From the NCBI GenBank assembly GCA_937876195.1, contig CALEIK010000012.1, positions 1 to 40,508 on the forward strand: a stretch of DNA of 40,508 nt, written 5' to 3'. Below are positions 24,797 to 32,811 of this stretch, in pieces. Numbering within the stretch: position 1 is the first letter of the stretch; every line of letters begins with the position of its first letter. The notes under the pieces are model-generated. The model was not told where the DNA came from and ran no database searches. It saw only the letters and a list, made by a program, of their open reading frames with translations. The DNA is from an uncultured Flavobacteriales bacterium. Lineage in GTDB: Bacteria > Bacteroidota > Bacteroidia > Flavobacteriales_D > Crocinitomicaceae. The position numbers and the translations under genes were made by a program.

Positions 24797-26492
24797 AGTA
24801 TTTTTTCTCTTGAATTTTTTTGTCCAGTACTTTGTTGGTGGAGTGTAACTCCTTTGCTTTTTTCCACCAAATGATTGCTTCTTCTACATTGGCAGTTTTG
24901 AAGAAGGCATCACCCATGTGTTCTACAATTACTTTATCGCTTTCGTTCAATTTGAAGGCTTCTTCATAGGCAGATTTTGCCAGTTGATATTCACCTTGTT
25001 GGAAGAGAATAAATCCGTATGTATCAATAAATTGTGATTGATCTGGACTGTTTTTCATTACCTGATTGATCATCGATATTGCCAAATCTAAATCTTGTTT
25101 TGCCAATGCCAAGCGGTAAGCAAAATTATTTTTTATCAAGCTACTTAATGGATCCAGTTCAATGGCTTTCTTATAACTTTCTTTTCCTTGTACATAATTT
25201 TCCAATCCAAAGTAAGCTTCCCCAAGTTGACCGTAGAATTCAGCCTTCATGGGTTTATCGTTCACCACCATTTCTTTACCTACGGATAAAATCTCAATGG
25301 CTTCATCGTATTTTTTCAACTGATTTGCGCTTAAACCGTACAGCAATGAAACCACTGAATTGGTTGGAAATAAGGTCAAGCACTCCTTTGCATCTGTGTA
25401 TAAATCTTCAAACTTTTTCGCCTGATATTCCATGATCAAGACTTGATTCCAGATGGCAAATTTACTTTGATCTAATGCGAGTGCTTTTTTGTAGGACTCC
25501 AGCGCTTTATCGTCCTGCTCAGCACGTAAATAATAATCACCTTGAATAGAATGTGCTTTTGATTCATTTGGGTAATCAATGACCATTTGATTGGCTAATG
25601 CAATGACTTTCGGGTCAATTTTATACATCGATTCGTGAATATTGATTAGAATATTCATCTTCGTATCAATGTCAATGTCTGGTGATTGGAACGCCAATAT
25701 CAATTCATCGTAGGCTTTTTGTTCTTCATTTTTCTTCAGGTAGACATCGGCTAAAGCGAGATGCGCTCTTCCGTTTTCTGGATCGCTTTTGACCAATTCC
25801 TTTAACATCTCAATGGCCTTCTCTTCCTGATTGGATTTGAAGTAGTGATCTACATACGTAGCAATAATTTGAGGATCGTTGGGATACATCGAACGTGCTT
25901 TTTCGAGTTCAAGCAATGCCTTCTCCTCAGATTTCAGTTCCATGTACATGTTGTACTTCTCGATGGAGAGCGCTGGATTTAAACCCACTTGATCTTCGGT
26001 TTTATTCAAAGCCTCAATTGCCTTTTCTGTTTCTCCTGTGCGCACCAAAACTTCTGCATAACCGTATTGCCACTCAACGTTTCGAGGTTCAATGGTGACT
26101 AACTTCTTAAAATTATCACGCGATTTAGGAAAGTCGCCCATTTCAAAATACATGTAGGCAAGTTCTTGGGTGTACCAAGTGTTTTTGGTGTCAATCTCCG
26201 CGGCTTTGATGATGTATTCTGCGGACTTCTCTTTGTTTCCATTTTGGAGTTCTAGTTTGGCGAGGGCATAATACACAGCATCGTCGTTTTGACGAATTTT
26301 CAAACACTCCTCCAGTTTAGCAATTGATTCTGCGTTGCGTCCTTTTGCCTTCAGTCGCATGGCTTCGTGGAAAAGTGAGATGTACGGATAATCACTGGTG
26401 CTAACTGTCGGTTTTTCGACAACGAGTTCCTTTTTAGTTCCGCAGGCGGTGACTAAAACAATGAGTCCGAATATGAAAATAAATTTAGTCAT
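24780..26492 (-). CDS. Tetratricopeptide-repeat lipoprotein
   Basis: 570 residues. The lipoprotein signal has VTACG with Cys at 17. From about residue 35 to 545 nearly everything is helical repeats of about 34 residues, with the TPR signature clear in units such as AVYYALAKLELQNGNKEKSAEY, NGRAHLALADVYLKKNEEQKAYDEL and AEFYGQLGEAYFGLENYVQGKESY. Such a solenoid acts as a protein-binding scaffold, here on the periplasmic face of a membrane. The start overlaps the end of the nucleotidyltransferase gene by 8 nt and its end overlaps the DUF4292 gene by 17 nt. The partner is unknown; the operon points to envelope or peptidoglycan work. Confidence 0.9.
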   Translation of the reverse strand: MTKFIFIFGLIVLVTACGTKKELVVEKPTVSTSDYPYISLFHEAMRLKAKGRNAESIAKLEECLKIRQNDDAVYYALAKLELQNGNKEKSAEYIIKAAEIDTKNTWYTQELAYMYFEMGDFPKSRDNFKKLVTIEPRNVEWQYGYAEVLVRTGETEKAIEALNKTEDQVGLNPALSIEKYNMYMELKSEEKALLELEKARSMYPNDPQIIATYVDHYFKSNQEEKAIEMLKELVKSDPENGRAHLALADVYLKKNEEQKAYDELILAFQSPDIDIDTKMNILINIHESMYKIDPKVIALANQMVIDYPNESKAHSIQGDYYLRAEQDDKALESYKKALALDQSKFAIWNQVLIMEYQAKKFEDLYTDAKECLTLFPTNSVVSLLYGLSANQLKKYDEAIEILSVGKEMVVNDKPMKAEFYGQLGEAYFGLENYVQGKESYKKAIELDPLSSLIKNNFAYRLALAKQDLDLAISMINQVMKNSPDQSQFIDTYGFILFQQGEYQLAKSAYEEAFKLNESDKVIVEHMGDAFFKTANVEEAIIWWKKAKELHSTNKVLDKKIQEKKYYDPVF

Positions 26493-27504
26493 TCACGTTT
26501 GTGTAATCGCCAATACTCAAATCTTGAGCCAATCCGTTGTAAGTGACATTTGAGCCAATCATCGAATCTTTTAGGACGACATTTTTTAGTAAAGTTTCGT
26601 GCTGGATAATGGAATTTGATACAACGCAATTTTCAACAGTGCTATTTTTTCCAATCGAAGCATAAGGTCCAACCACTGAATTTCGAATCACCACACCTTC
26701 TCCAATAAAACAAGGTTCAATAATCTGTCCATTTTCCTTTTTGACAGAAGCGTGCACGTTGTTGATTCCCTTATTCTGATCATTCTTTAGCACCTGTTGA
26801 TTGGTTTCAATCGTTACTTTCTTATTTCCACAATCCATCCATTGATCCACAGCTCCAGTTTTAAATACCTTTCCTTTCGACATCATTCCTTTGATGCCGT
26901 CGTTGATTTGATATTCACCTCCATTAATGATGTTTTTGTCCAATACGTTTTGCAATTCTGCCTTAAGCTCTGCTACTTCCTTGAAATAATAGATCCCGAT
27001 TACTGCTAGGTCGCTGACGAATTCCGTTGGTTTTTCTACCAATTCGACAATCTCTTTGCGGTCGTTTAATTTCACGACACCAAATGCTTCGGGACGTTCC
27101 ACTTGTTTTACCCAAATCACAGCATCTGCCGTTGGATCCAATTCAAAATCGGCTTGAATCAACGTATCTGCATACGCAATGACTGCTGGTCCTGAAAGTG
27201 ATTCTTTGGCGCACATAATAGCGTGACCAGTTCCTAAGGGTTGATCTTGACGGTAAATGGATGCTTTTGCGCCCAATTCTTCTGCCAGTTCAGTCAGTTT
27301 CGCAACGACATCATCCCCAAAAAACGCTGGATCACCGAGAATAAAAGCAACCTCTTCAATTTGCTCACCGATGATTTCGACAATGTCTTTTACCAAACGG
27401 TGCACGATCGGTTGACCAGCCACAGGAATTAGTGGTTTAGGCACAGTTAACGAATGAGGTCTAAGTCGGCTACCTCTTCCAGCCATCGGGACGATTATCT
27501 TCAT
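26485..27504 (-). CDS. Sugar-phosphate nucleotidyltransferase with left-handed beta-helix domain
   Basis: 339 residues. The N-terminal catalytic domain starts with PMAGRGSRLRPHSLTVPKPL, the GxGxRLxPxTxxxPKPL signature for nucleotide-sugar pyrophosphorylases. QPLGTGHAIMCA near residue 88 and YADTLI near 112 are the base/sugar site and metal Asp. From about residue 245 the sequence turns into hexapeptide-type repeats (FIGEGVVIRNSVVGPYASIGKNSTVENCVV), a left-handed beta helix, as in GlmU-like or mannose/glucose-1-phosphate enzymes. It makes an NDP-sugar for cell-envelope glycans; the sugar and nucleotide are not decidable. It lies 8 nt downstream of dut and next to the flippase, fitting a polysaccharide or lipid-linked-glycan pathway. 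Confidence 0.88.
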   Translation of the reverse strand: MKIIVPMAGRGSRLRPHSLTVPKPLIPVAGQPIVHRLVKDIVEIIGEQIEEVAFILGDPAFFGDDVVAKLTELAEELGAKASIYRQDQPLGTGHAIMCAKESLSGPAVIAYADTLIQADFELDPTADAVIWVKQVERPEAFGVVKLNDRKEIVELVEKPTEFVSDLAVIGIYYFKEVAELKAELQNVLDKNIINGGEYQINDGIKGMMSKGKVFKTGAVDQWMDCGNKKVTIETNQQVLKNDQNKGINNVHASVKKENGQIIEPCFIGEGVVIRNSVVGPYASIGKNSTVENCVVSNSIIQHETLLKNVVLKDSMIGSNVTYNGLAQDLSIGDYTNVND

Positions 27505-27512
27505 TCCTCTAA

Positions 27513-27947
27513 TTATTTTACACCAGTGCTACCAAATCCTCCGGCACCACGATCGGTTTCTGTCAAAATTTCTGTTTGTTTCCATTTGGCCTGTTTCACT
27601 TTCGCGAATACCAATTGTGCAATCCGTTCTCCGTCCTCAATGATAAATGTCTCGTTGGATAAATTAATCAAAATCACACCAACTTCTCCGCGGTAATCCG
27701 CATCGATGGTTCCAGGCGCATTCAATACAGTGATTCCCTTTTTCAATGCCAATCCACTTCTTGGGCGCACTTGGCACTCAAATCCTTCAGGAATTTCCAT
27801 GAAAAGTCCAGTTTTCACCAAGGTTCTTTCCAAAGGCTTTAATTCAATGGGAGCATCGATGTTGGCACGAATATCAAGACCTGCGGAAGATTTTGTTTCG
27901 TACGCGGGCAACGGGTGCTTCGACTGATTGATGACTTTAACTTTCAT
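27513..27947 (-). CDS. dut: dUTP diphosphatase
   Basis: Hydrolyses dUTP to dUMP and pyrophosphate, keeping uracil out of DNA and supplying the thymidylate precursor. 144 residues, the standard size of the homotrimeric enzyme. All five motifs are visible: SSAGLDIRA, RPRSGLALKKGI, NAPGTIDADYRGEVGV, GERIAQLVF and the C-terminal GAGGFGSTG that closes the active site. It sits between the flippase and the nucleotidyltransferase; its presence in an envelope cluster is conserved in Flavobacteriia as far as I recall and probably reflects operon history rather than function. Confidence 0.97.
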   Translation of the reverse strand: MKVKVINQSKHPLPAYETKSSAGLDIRANIDAPIELKPLERTLVKTGLFMEIPEGFECQVRPRSGLALKKGITVLNAPGTIDADYRGEVGVILINLSNETFIIEDGERIAQLVFAKVKQAKWKQTEILTETDRGAGGFGSTGVK

Positions 27948-28025
27948 TGCAACTATTTAAACAGTCAAAATTACAAAAAAATGAAGGGCTAAAATGAGGA
28001 AAAGGGTGCGTTTAGAGAGAAGTTA

Positions 28026-29495
28026 CTAACGTTCAGCCGTTAGTTCCTTGGGTTTTGTTGATTTCTCTACAAACCAAACGATGAAAACATAGAACAAAAT
28101 CAGTCCGTTATGGAAGGCAAATTTTCGTACGCTGAATTCACCTTCGTCGAGATTCACCATCCATGTAATGAAGTAGAGGAACAGCGCCAACCCGAAATAC
28201 AGTCCAAATTTGCGCAAGTTGTAATTGATGGGGTAATATTTTTGTCCCAACAGATACGAGGCGACCATTTGTAAACCATAAACGACGAGCGTTGCCCAAG
28301 CCGAAGCCCAATAACCATAGATGGGGATAAAAATGAGATTGATAATGATGGTAATGAGTGCTCCGCCAATAGCAATATATGCACCAAATTTCGTCTGTCC
28401 GCTCAATTTATACCAAATGGATTGGTTGAAATAAATGCCTAAAAACACGTTTGCGATGAGCAGAATTGGCACAACACCCAAGCCTTCCCAATAAGCCTCA
28501 TCGCGAATGAAGTGCTTGAAAATATCTATGTTGAAAGCAACGCCAATGAACACTAGGCAAACGATGGCAATGAAATAATTCATGATTTTCACGTACAACT
28601 TGTTGCGGTCTTCATTTTGAGCATTTGAAAAGAAAAACGGTTCCGCAGCGTAGCGGTAAGCTTGAAGAAAAATGGTGACAATCATTGCCAACTTGTAGCA
28701 AGCGCTATAAATTCCAAGCTGTGCTTCAGCAGCTTTGAGGGTAAGTCCACCGCGATTGTAGAGGAGTTGTTTTAGCATTACACGGTCGAGTGTTTCGTTG
28801 ATAATTCCTGCAAAACCAGCAATAACCAATGGGATGGCGTATTTGAACATTTCTTTCGCCAAAACGGCATTGTACGCGATTTTCAATCCAATGAAATCCT
28901 TGTAGGTCGCAATGGGTTTAACCAAGGAGGAAAGTAAGTTGGCAACCAAGATGAACAAGATTCCTTCCTCAGGACGATTTGGGTCAAGGAAAAAATATAA
29001 AAAGATGAGATTCAATCCGATGTTTACTCCGATCGCGGTAAAATGAATGGTTGAAAACCGCAATGCCTTATTTTCGGAGCGCAGTTTCGCCATGGGAAGC
29101 GCAGATGATGCGTCAATACAAACAATAATTCCCAGCAACACGATGTATTCGTTGTGATTGGAATAGAGCAGCACATCGGCAATGGACTGATTGAAAAGCA
29201 AGAGAGCAAGCAGAAAAATCAAGTTGATTCCTAGTACGGTCAAAAAGCTATTTTTGAACACAAGTTCTTTATCCTCTTTGTCGTTGAAAAATTTAAAGAA
29301 TGCTGTTTCCATTCCAAAAGTCAGCAGGACAATCAAAAAAGCGACCCAGGCATACAACTCAGAAACGACTCCGTAATTGGACGGGGGAAGAACTGCCGTG
29401 TATAGCGGGACCAAAAAGTAATTCAGAAGACGTCCCACAATTGTAGGGAGTCCATAAATGGCTGTCTGTCCGAGTAAACTTTTGAGTGGATTCAA
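28026..29495 (-). CDS. Lipid-linked polysaccharide flippase (Wzx/MATE-like), TTG start
   Basis: 489 residues with about 14 hydrophobic segments, of the oligosaccharide-flippase/polysaccharide-biosynthesis family (MVF/MATE superfamily). The N terminus NPLKSLLGQTAIYGLPTIVGRLLNYFLVPLY is the typical first helix of Bacteroidota members, which fixes the start at a TTG codon (29495-29493). That TTG follows directly on the TAA stop of the enoyl-CoA hydratase gene, so there is no room for a leader and translation is probably coupled. The likely role is to move lipid-linked glycan units across the inner membrane for surface polysaccharide. It is followed by dut after 78 bases. Confidence 0.88.
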   Translation of the reverse strand: MNPLKSLLGQTAIYGLPTIVGRLLNYFLVPLYTAVLPPSNYGVVSELYAWVAFLIVLLTFGMETAFFKFFNDKEDKELVFKNSFLTVLGINLIFLLALLLFNQSIADVLLYSNHNEYIVLLGIIVCIDASSALPMAKLRSENKALRFSTIHFTAIGVNIGLNLIFLYFFLDPNRPEEGILFILVANLLSSLVKPIATYKDFIGLKIAYNAVLAKEMFKYAIPLVIAGFAGIINETLDRVMLKQLLYNRGGLTLKAAEAQLGIYSACYKLAMIVTIFLQAYRYAAEPFFFSNAQNEDRNKLYVKIMNYFIAIVCLVFIGVAFNIDIFKHFIRDEAYWEGLGVVPILLIANVFLGIYFNQSIWYKLSGQTKFGAYIAIGGALITIIINLIFIPIYGYWASAWATLVVYGLQMVASYLLGQKYYPINYNLRKFGLYFGLALFLYFITWMVNLDEGEFSVRKFAFHNGLILFYVFIVWFVEKSTKPKELTAER

Positions 29496-30272
29496 TTAGT
29501 TTCTAAAATTGGGCTTTCTTTTTTCCAAAAAGGCCGTTGTTCCTTCTTTAAAATCGGCAGTTCCAAAGCACTTACCAAATTCTTCAATTTCGGTATCAAA
29601 TCCATCAATACCGTCAGTATAATTGGCATTTATGGCACGAATGGCTGAAGAGATAGCACTTCCTGAATTCGCCAAAATTTTTGTAGCAATTTCTTCGGCT
29701 TTTTCAAGTAGGACATCCTGCTCTACAACATAGTTTACCAATCCCCATTCAAGTGCTTCATCCGCTTTAATCATTCCTGCGGTAAAGACCATTTCATTCG
29801 CTTTTCCGCGACCGACCAATTGCGCCAATCGTTGTGTACCTCCGTAGCCAGGAATAACGCCTAAACTTACTTCGGGCAATCCCATGCGTGCATTTGAAGA
29901 AGCGACGCGAATGTGCGATGCCATGGCCAATTCCAATCCTCCACCAAGTGCAAATCCATTGACAGCAGCAATAACAGGTTTCTGCATGTTTTCAATAAAA
30001 CTGAACAATATTTTCTGTCCATTCATCGCCAACTCACCACCTTGAGAAATAGAAAAATCCGCAAATTCTTTGATATCGGCACCTGCGACAAATGCTTTTT
30101 CGCCTGAACCAGTGATAATTACCACTCCGACATGTTGATCATCATTGGCCGCCGTTAGTGCAGTATTCAACTCTTCAATGGTTTCTTTATTTAGAGCATT
30201 CAATTGCGCTGGACGATTGATTGTGATAATTTCAATTTGCCCTTTACGTTCGGTGATGATAGAATTGTACAT
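29496..30272 (-). CDS. Enoyl-CoA hydratase/isomerase (crotonase) family protein
   Basis: 258 residues, the standard crotonase length. The CoA/oxyanion region AFVAGADIKEF (about 62-72) and AAVNGFALGGGLELAMAS (about 98-115) are present, with the two Glu residues used by true hydratases visible in GGLELA and MGLPEVSLGVIPGYGGTQRL (about 132-150). It should therefore hydrate 2-enoyl-CoA to 3-hydroxyacyl-CoA in fatty-acid or butyrate-type metabolism. The exact chain length is not known. It ends exactly where the flippase starts and is probably the first gene of the leftward operon; a strong promoter is not apparent in front of it (TATCTTTA at about 30300 is only a partial match). Confidence 0.92.
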   Translation of the reverse strand: MYNSIITERKGQIEIITINRPAQLNALNKETIEELNTALTAANDDQHVGVVIITGSGEKAFVAGADIKEFADFSISQGGELAMNGQKILFSFIENMQKPVIAAVNGFALGGGLELAMASHIRVASSNARMGLPEVSLGVIPGYGGTQRLAQLVGRGKANEMVFTAGMIKADEALEWGLVNYVVEQDVLLEKAEEIATKILANSGSAISSAIRAINANYTDGIDGFDTEIEEFGKCFGTADFKEGTTAFLEKRKPNFRN

Positions 30273-30382
30273 ATATTATTTTTAGATAGGGTAAAGATAA
30301 TTATTCGGTTGGATTCCTTCTAATGGATGATTGAGAAATGTGAGAAGACAAGAAGGCAAATGGGATTGTCGGTTTAATATAA

Positions 30383-30390
30383 TATATTTG
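30383..30390 (+). promoter_or_regulatory. Putative -7 element of the GT-C-like gene
   Basis: TATATTTG, an exact TAnnTTTG match, ending 18 bases before the ATG at 30409. It lies downstream of an alternative in-frame ATG at 30331, which argues for the shorter protein. Confidence 0.5.
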
Positions 30391-30408
30391 GCAGCAACTT
30401 TTCCATAT

Positions 30409-32160
30409 ATGAAATTGCTACTTGATTTATTAAAGAAACCAATTACTTGGGCGATCGTCATCGTTTTGTTTTTTGGCATACGCGAGATTTTAAAGGAAGG
30501 AGCAGTTAAATCTGTCATTTACTCAGATGGAAAGGGATATTACAGTTACTTACCTGCGCTTTTTATCTTTAATGATCCTACCTATGAAAAGTCCATGGAG
30601 ATGGAACGCGTATATTCTGGGCAGGATTTCAATCAGTTGTACTTGTACAGAACTGAGGAAGGAAAGACAGTCAACAAGTATTTCCCTGGTATTGCCGTGT
30701 TACAGGCACCGTTTTTTGGGTTAGCAACTGCTGTTTCTTGGATGACAGGAAGAGGAATTGATGGTTATGCGAAGACATTTCAATTCTTTTTTTTTCTGGG
30801 AAGCATGTTTTACGCATGTCTCGGATTACTGCTCTATCATTATTGTTTGCGTCGTTTATTTCCTTTCTATGAAGAGAAGGCAAAGAAGTACTTTCCTTTC
30901 ATCGCCTTATTGGGGACACCGCTCATTTATTATTTCACATTGCGATTTGGACTTAGTCACGTGTATTCATTCTTCATGTTTGGTTTGTTTTCCTTGTTGG
31001 TATTGAAACTGAAAGAACAGAGAACTCTAAAGTGGATTTTTCTGCTTGGACTCACACTAGGCTTGACGGCACTTATTCGCCCAACCAACCTGCTGGTGGT
31101 TATAATGATTCCATTTTTGCTAGGGGATGCTAAAACGGCGAAGGAATTTTTTTTAGATGTTTTCACGAAGCCAAAACTCCTCGGTGCAGGATTTATCGGT
31201 TTTGGATTGGTTTTTTCTATCCTATTTTTGCTTTGGAAGTGGCAAACAGGTGATTGGTTCGTTTGGTCATACAATGGTGAAGGATTTGACTTTTTCCACC
31301 CTCATTTATGGGAACAGTTATTCAGTTTTAGAATTGGACTGTTTGTCCACACTCCATTGATGATTTTAGCTGTGATAGGCAGCATTTATTTGTACAAAGA
31401 AAATCGTTTTCAATTTTTCTTTTGGTGGGTTTATTTCCTGCTTAATCTATGGTTAATTGCCTCATGGTGGTGTTGGGATTTTGAAACACCGTTTGGAAAT
31501 CGTCCGTTTACCGAACATTTGTTCTTCCTTCTTCTTCCGTTGATGTATCTACTGAGTTTGAATCGACGATGGTTGAACGTCATAATCTTCATTTTTTTGA
31601 TTGTCAATGGGATTCGTTACAATCATGTAAAAACTAATTTTTATTCCAATCAACGATTTACTGCTGAAAGCTACTTCAAGAGCCTTCATATTTTTAATCG
31701 TGCAAACAAAGGTCGGTGGAGTTTTACGGAAGCATGTAAGCCCTTTGGAAGTCGAATTAGTGCAAAAACATTATTCCAGCGAGAAGCAGAAATCACCATT
31801 GAGAGAGATCAAGAGTTTCTTTTCGTTTCAAAACAAGCGTTACCGAAGAACAGAAAAAACGAGCGCATGTTTTATGTGGTGACATTGGACAAAAAATTAA
31901 TCGATAAAGATTTTAGGGATGTTTACCTTGTCGTTGAGGCTACGGATAATGTGGGGCCAAAAAGGCATCATGAAGTTGTTGAGTTGAAAAATGATCGTTT
32001 GGAAGGAATTGATGACTGGAAAGCATTGCGTTTTCAACGTACGATCTATGATAATTTTAATGAGTTTGACAGTCTTCAAATACACATTTGGAATCCAGGA
32101 AAGAAATCGCTTAAGCTAAGAAATATAAAATTTTCCTTAGAAGTGTACGGTCAGCATTAA
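30409..32160 (+). CDS. Polytopic membrane protein, probable GT-C type glycosyltransferase
   Basis: 583 residues from the ATG at 30409; the frame could begin at 30331, but the extra 26 residues are polar and a promoter-like box lies inside them. About 10-12 membrane segments cover residues 10-440, with a periplasmic loop after the first (SDGKGYYSYLPALFIF, where the Asp could be the catalytic residue of a GT-C enzyme). The C-terminal about 140 residues form a soluble beta-rich domain. The topology and the LIRPTNLLVV segment resemble glycosyltransferase family 39-like or polyprenyl-phosphate-sugar transferases, which glycosylate lipids or proteins at the periplasmic face. I cannot name a family with certainty. 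Its stop codon overlaps that of the convergent hemJ. Confidence 0.75.
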   Translation: MKLLLDLLKKPITWAIVIVLFFGIREILKEGAVKSVIYSDGKGYYSYLPALFIFNDPTYEKSMEMERVYSGQDFNQLYLYRTEEGKTVNKYFPGIAVLQAPFFGLATAVSWMTGRGIDGYAKTFQFFFFLGSMFYACLGLLLYHYCLRRLFPFYEEKAKKYFPFIALLGTPLIYYFTLRFGLSHVYSFFMFGLFSLLVLKLKEQRTLKWIFLLGLTLGLTALIRPTNLLVVIMIPFLLGDAKTAKEFFLDVFTKPKLLGAGFIGFGLVFSILFLLWKWQTGDWFVWSYNGEGFDFFHPHLWEQLFSFRIGLFVHTPLMILAVIGSIYLYKENRFQFFFWWVYFLLNLWLIASWWCWDFETPFGNRPFTEHLFFLLLPLMYLLSLNRRWLNVIIFIFLIVNGIRYNHVKTNFYSNQRFTAESYFKSLHIFNRANKGRWSFTEACKPFGSRISAKTLFQREAEITIERDQEFLFVSKQALPKNRKNERMFYVVTLDKKLIDKDFRDVYLVVEATDNVGPKRHHEVVELKNDRLEGIDDWKALRFQRTIYDNFNEFDSLQIHIWNPGKKSLKLRNIKFSLEVYGQH

Positions 32161-32702
32161 CGAGGTTGATTGTTTTTACGCAGTCGCTTGTAGATTTTAA
32201 TGCCAATCATCAATCCAATGGCAACGGCAAAGAATCCAATTGTTCCTTTGATCCAGTTAAGGGAGTCTTTCATGACAGCAAGAAATACAATCGCAACCAA
32301 TGCAAGCGTTGCGACTTCATTCCAGATGCGCAATCCGTTTGAACTCCAGTTGTATTTTCCTTTTTTTAGATCGAAGAGAATTTTTTGGCAAACAAAATGG
32401 TAGATAAGCAAAATTGCGACGAAAGTTAATTTGATGTGCATCCATCCCATTTGCAAATAACTAGGAACAAGAACAATCATCCATGTACCAAAAACGACGG
32501 TTAAAATCATCGCGGGAGTGGTAATAATCCACCATAACTTTCGCTCCATAATCTCAAACTGCGTTGACAAGATTTGGCGCGCTGGTTCTTCCTTTTGCTG
32601 TGCTTCGGTGTGGTATATGAATAGGCGGACGATGTAAAAAAGTCCTGCGAACCAACTTACCACAAAAATGATGTGCAATGCTTTTACTGTTGCCAATTCC
32701 AT
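32157..32702 (-). CDS. hemJ: Protoporphyrinogen IX oxidase HemJ / CopD-like membrane protein
   Basis: 181 residues with four to five membrane helices. The N terminus KALHIIFVVSWFAGLFYIVRLFIYH (His near 10) is the family signature of HemJ (formerly UPF0093), which oxidises protoporphyrinogen IX to protoporphyrin IX in heme synthesis. Other typical parts are MERKLWWIITTPAMILT, LQMGWMHIKLTFVAILL and the conserved RIWNE segment. Members are easily confused with the CopD copper-resistance domain; length and motifs favour HemJ. It is divergent from lysS; the space between them (32703-32811) is filled by AATTACGAATT repeats and the lysS promoter. Confidence 0.85.
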   Translation of the reverse strand: MELATVKALHIIFVVSWFAGLFYIVRLFIYHTEAQQKEEPARQILSTQFEIMERKLWWIITTPAMILTVVFGTWMIVLVPSYLQMGWMHIKLTFVAILLIYHFVCQKILFDLKKGKYNWSSNGLRIWNEVATLALVAIVFLAVMKDSLNWIKGTIGFFAVAIGLMIGIKIYKRLRKNNQPR

Positions 32703-32708
32703 GCTGTG

Positions 32709-32780
32709 AAATTACGAATTACGAATTACAAAATTGCATGTTCATGAATTGTAATTCGTAATTGAAAATTCGTAATTATA
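32709..32780. repeat. AATTACGAATT direct and inverted repeats between hemJ and lysS
   Basis: AATTACGAATTACAA at 32717-32731 is an exact inverted copy of TTGTAATTCGTAATT at 32749-32763 (15 bp, 17-base loop). A further direct copy overlaps at 32711-32720, and another inverted partial copy is at 32768-32777. The unit is used in both orientations and reaches into the lysS promoter (its TTG is at 32762-32764). Confidence 0.8.
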
Positions 32781-32792
32781 ATTTTATCTTTG
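32762..32792 (+). promoter_or_regulatory. lysS promoter
   Basis: TTG (32762-32764), a 20-base spacer and TATCTTTG (32785-32792), exact consensus. It ends 19 bases before the ATG. Confidence 0.65.
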
Positions 32793-32811
32793 CTCTCTTA
32801 AAATCAATCAA

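Noticed and set aside
30331..30408. Longer N terminus for the GT-C-like protein
   Set aside because: The extra 26 residues are polar and a TATATTTG promoter box lies inside them.
32709..32780. CRISPR array
   Set aside because: Repeats are in both orientations, very short, irregularly spaced and without unique spacers of constant length.
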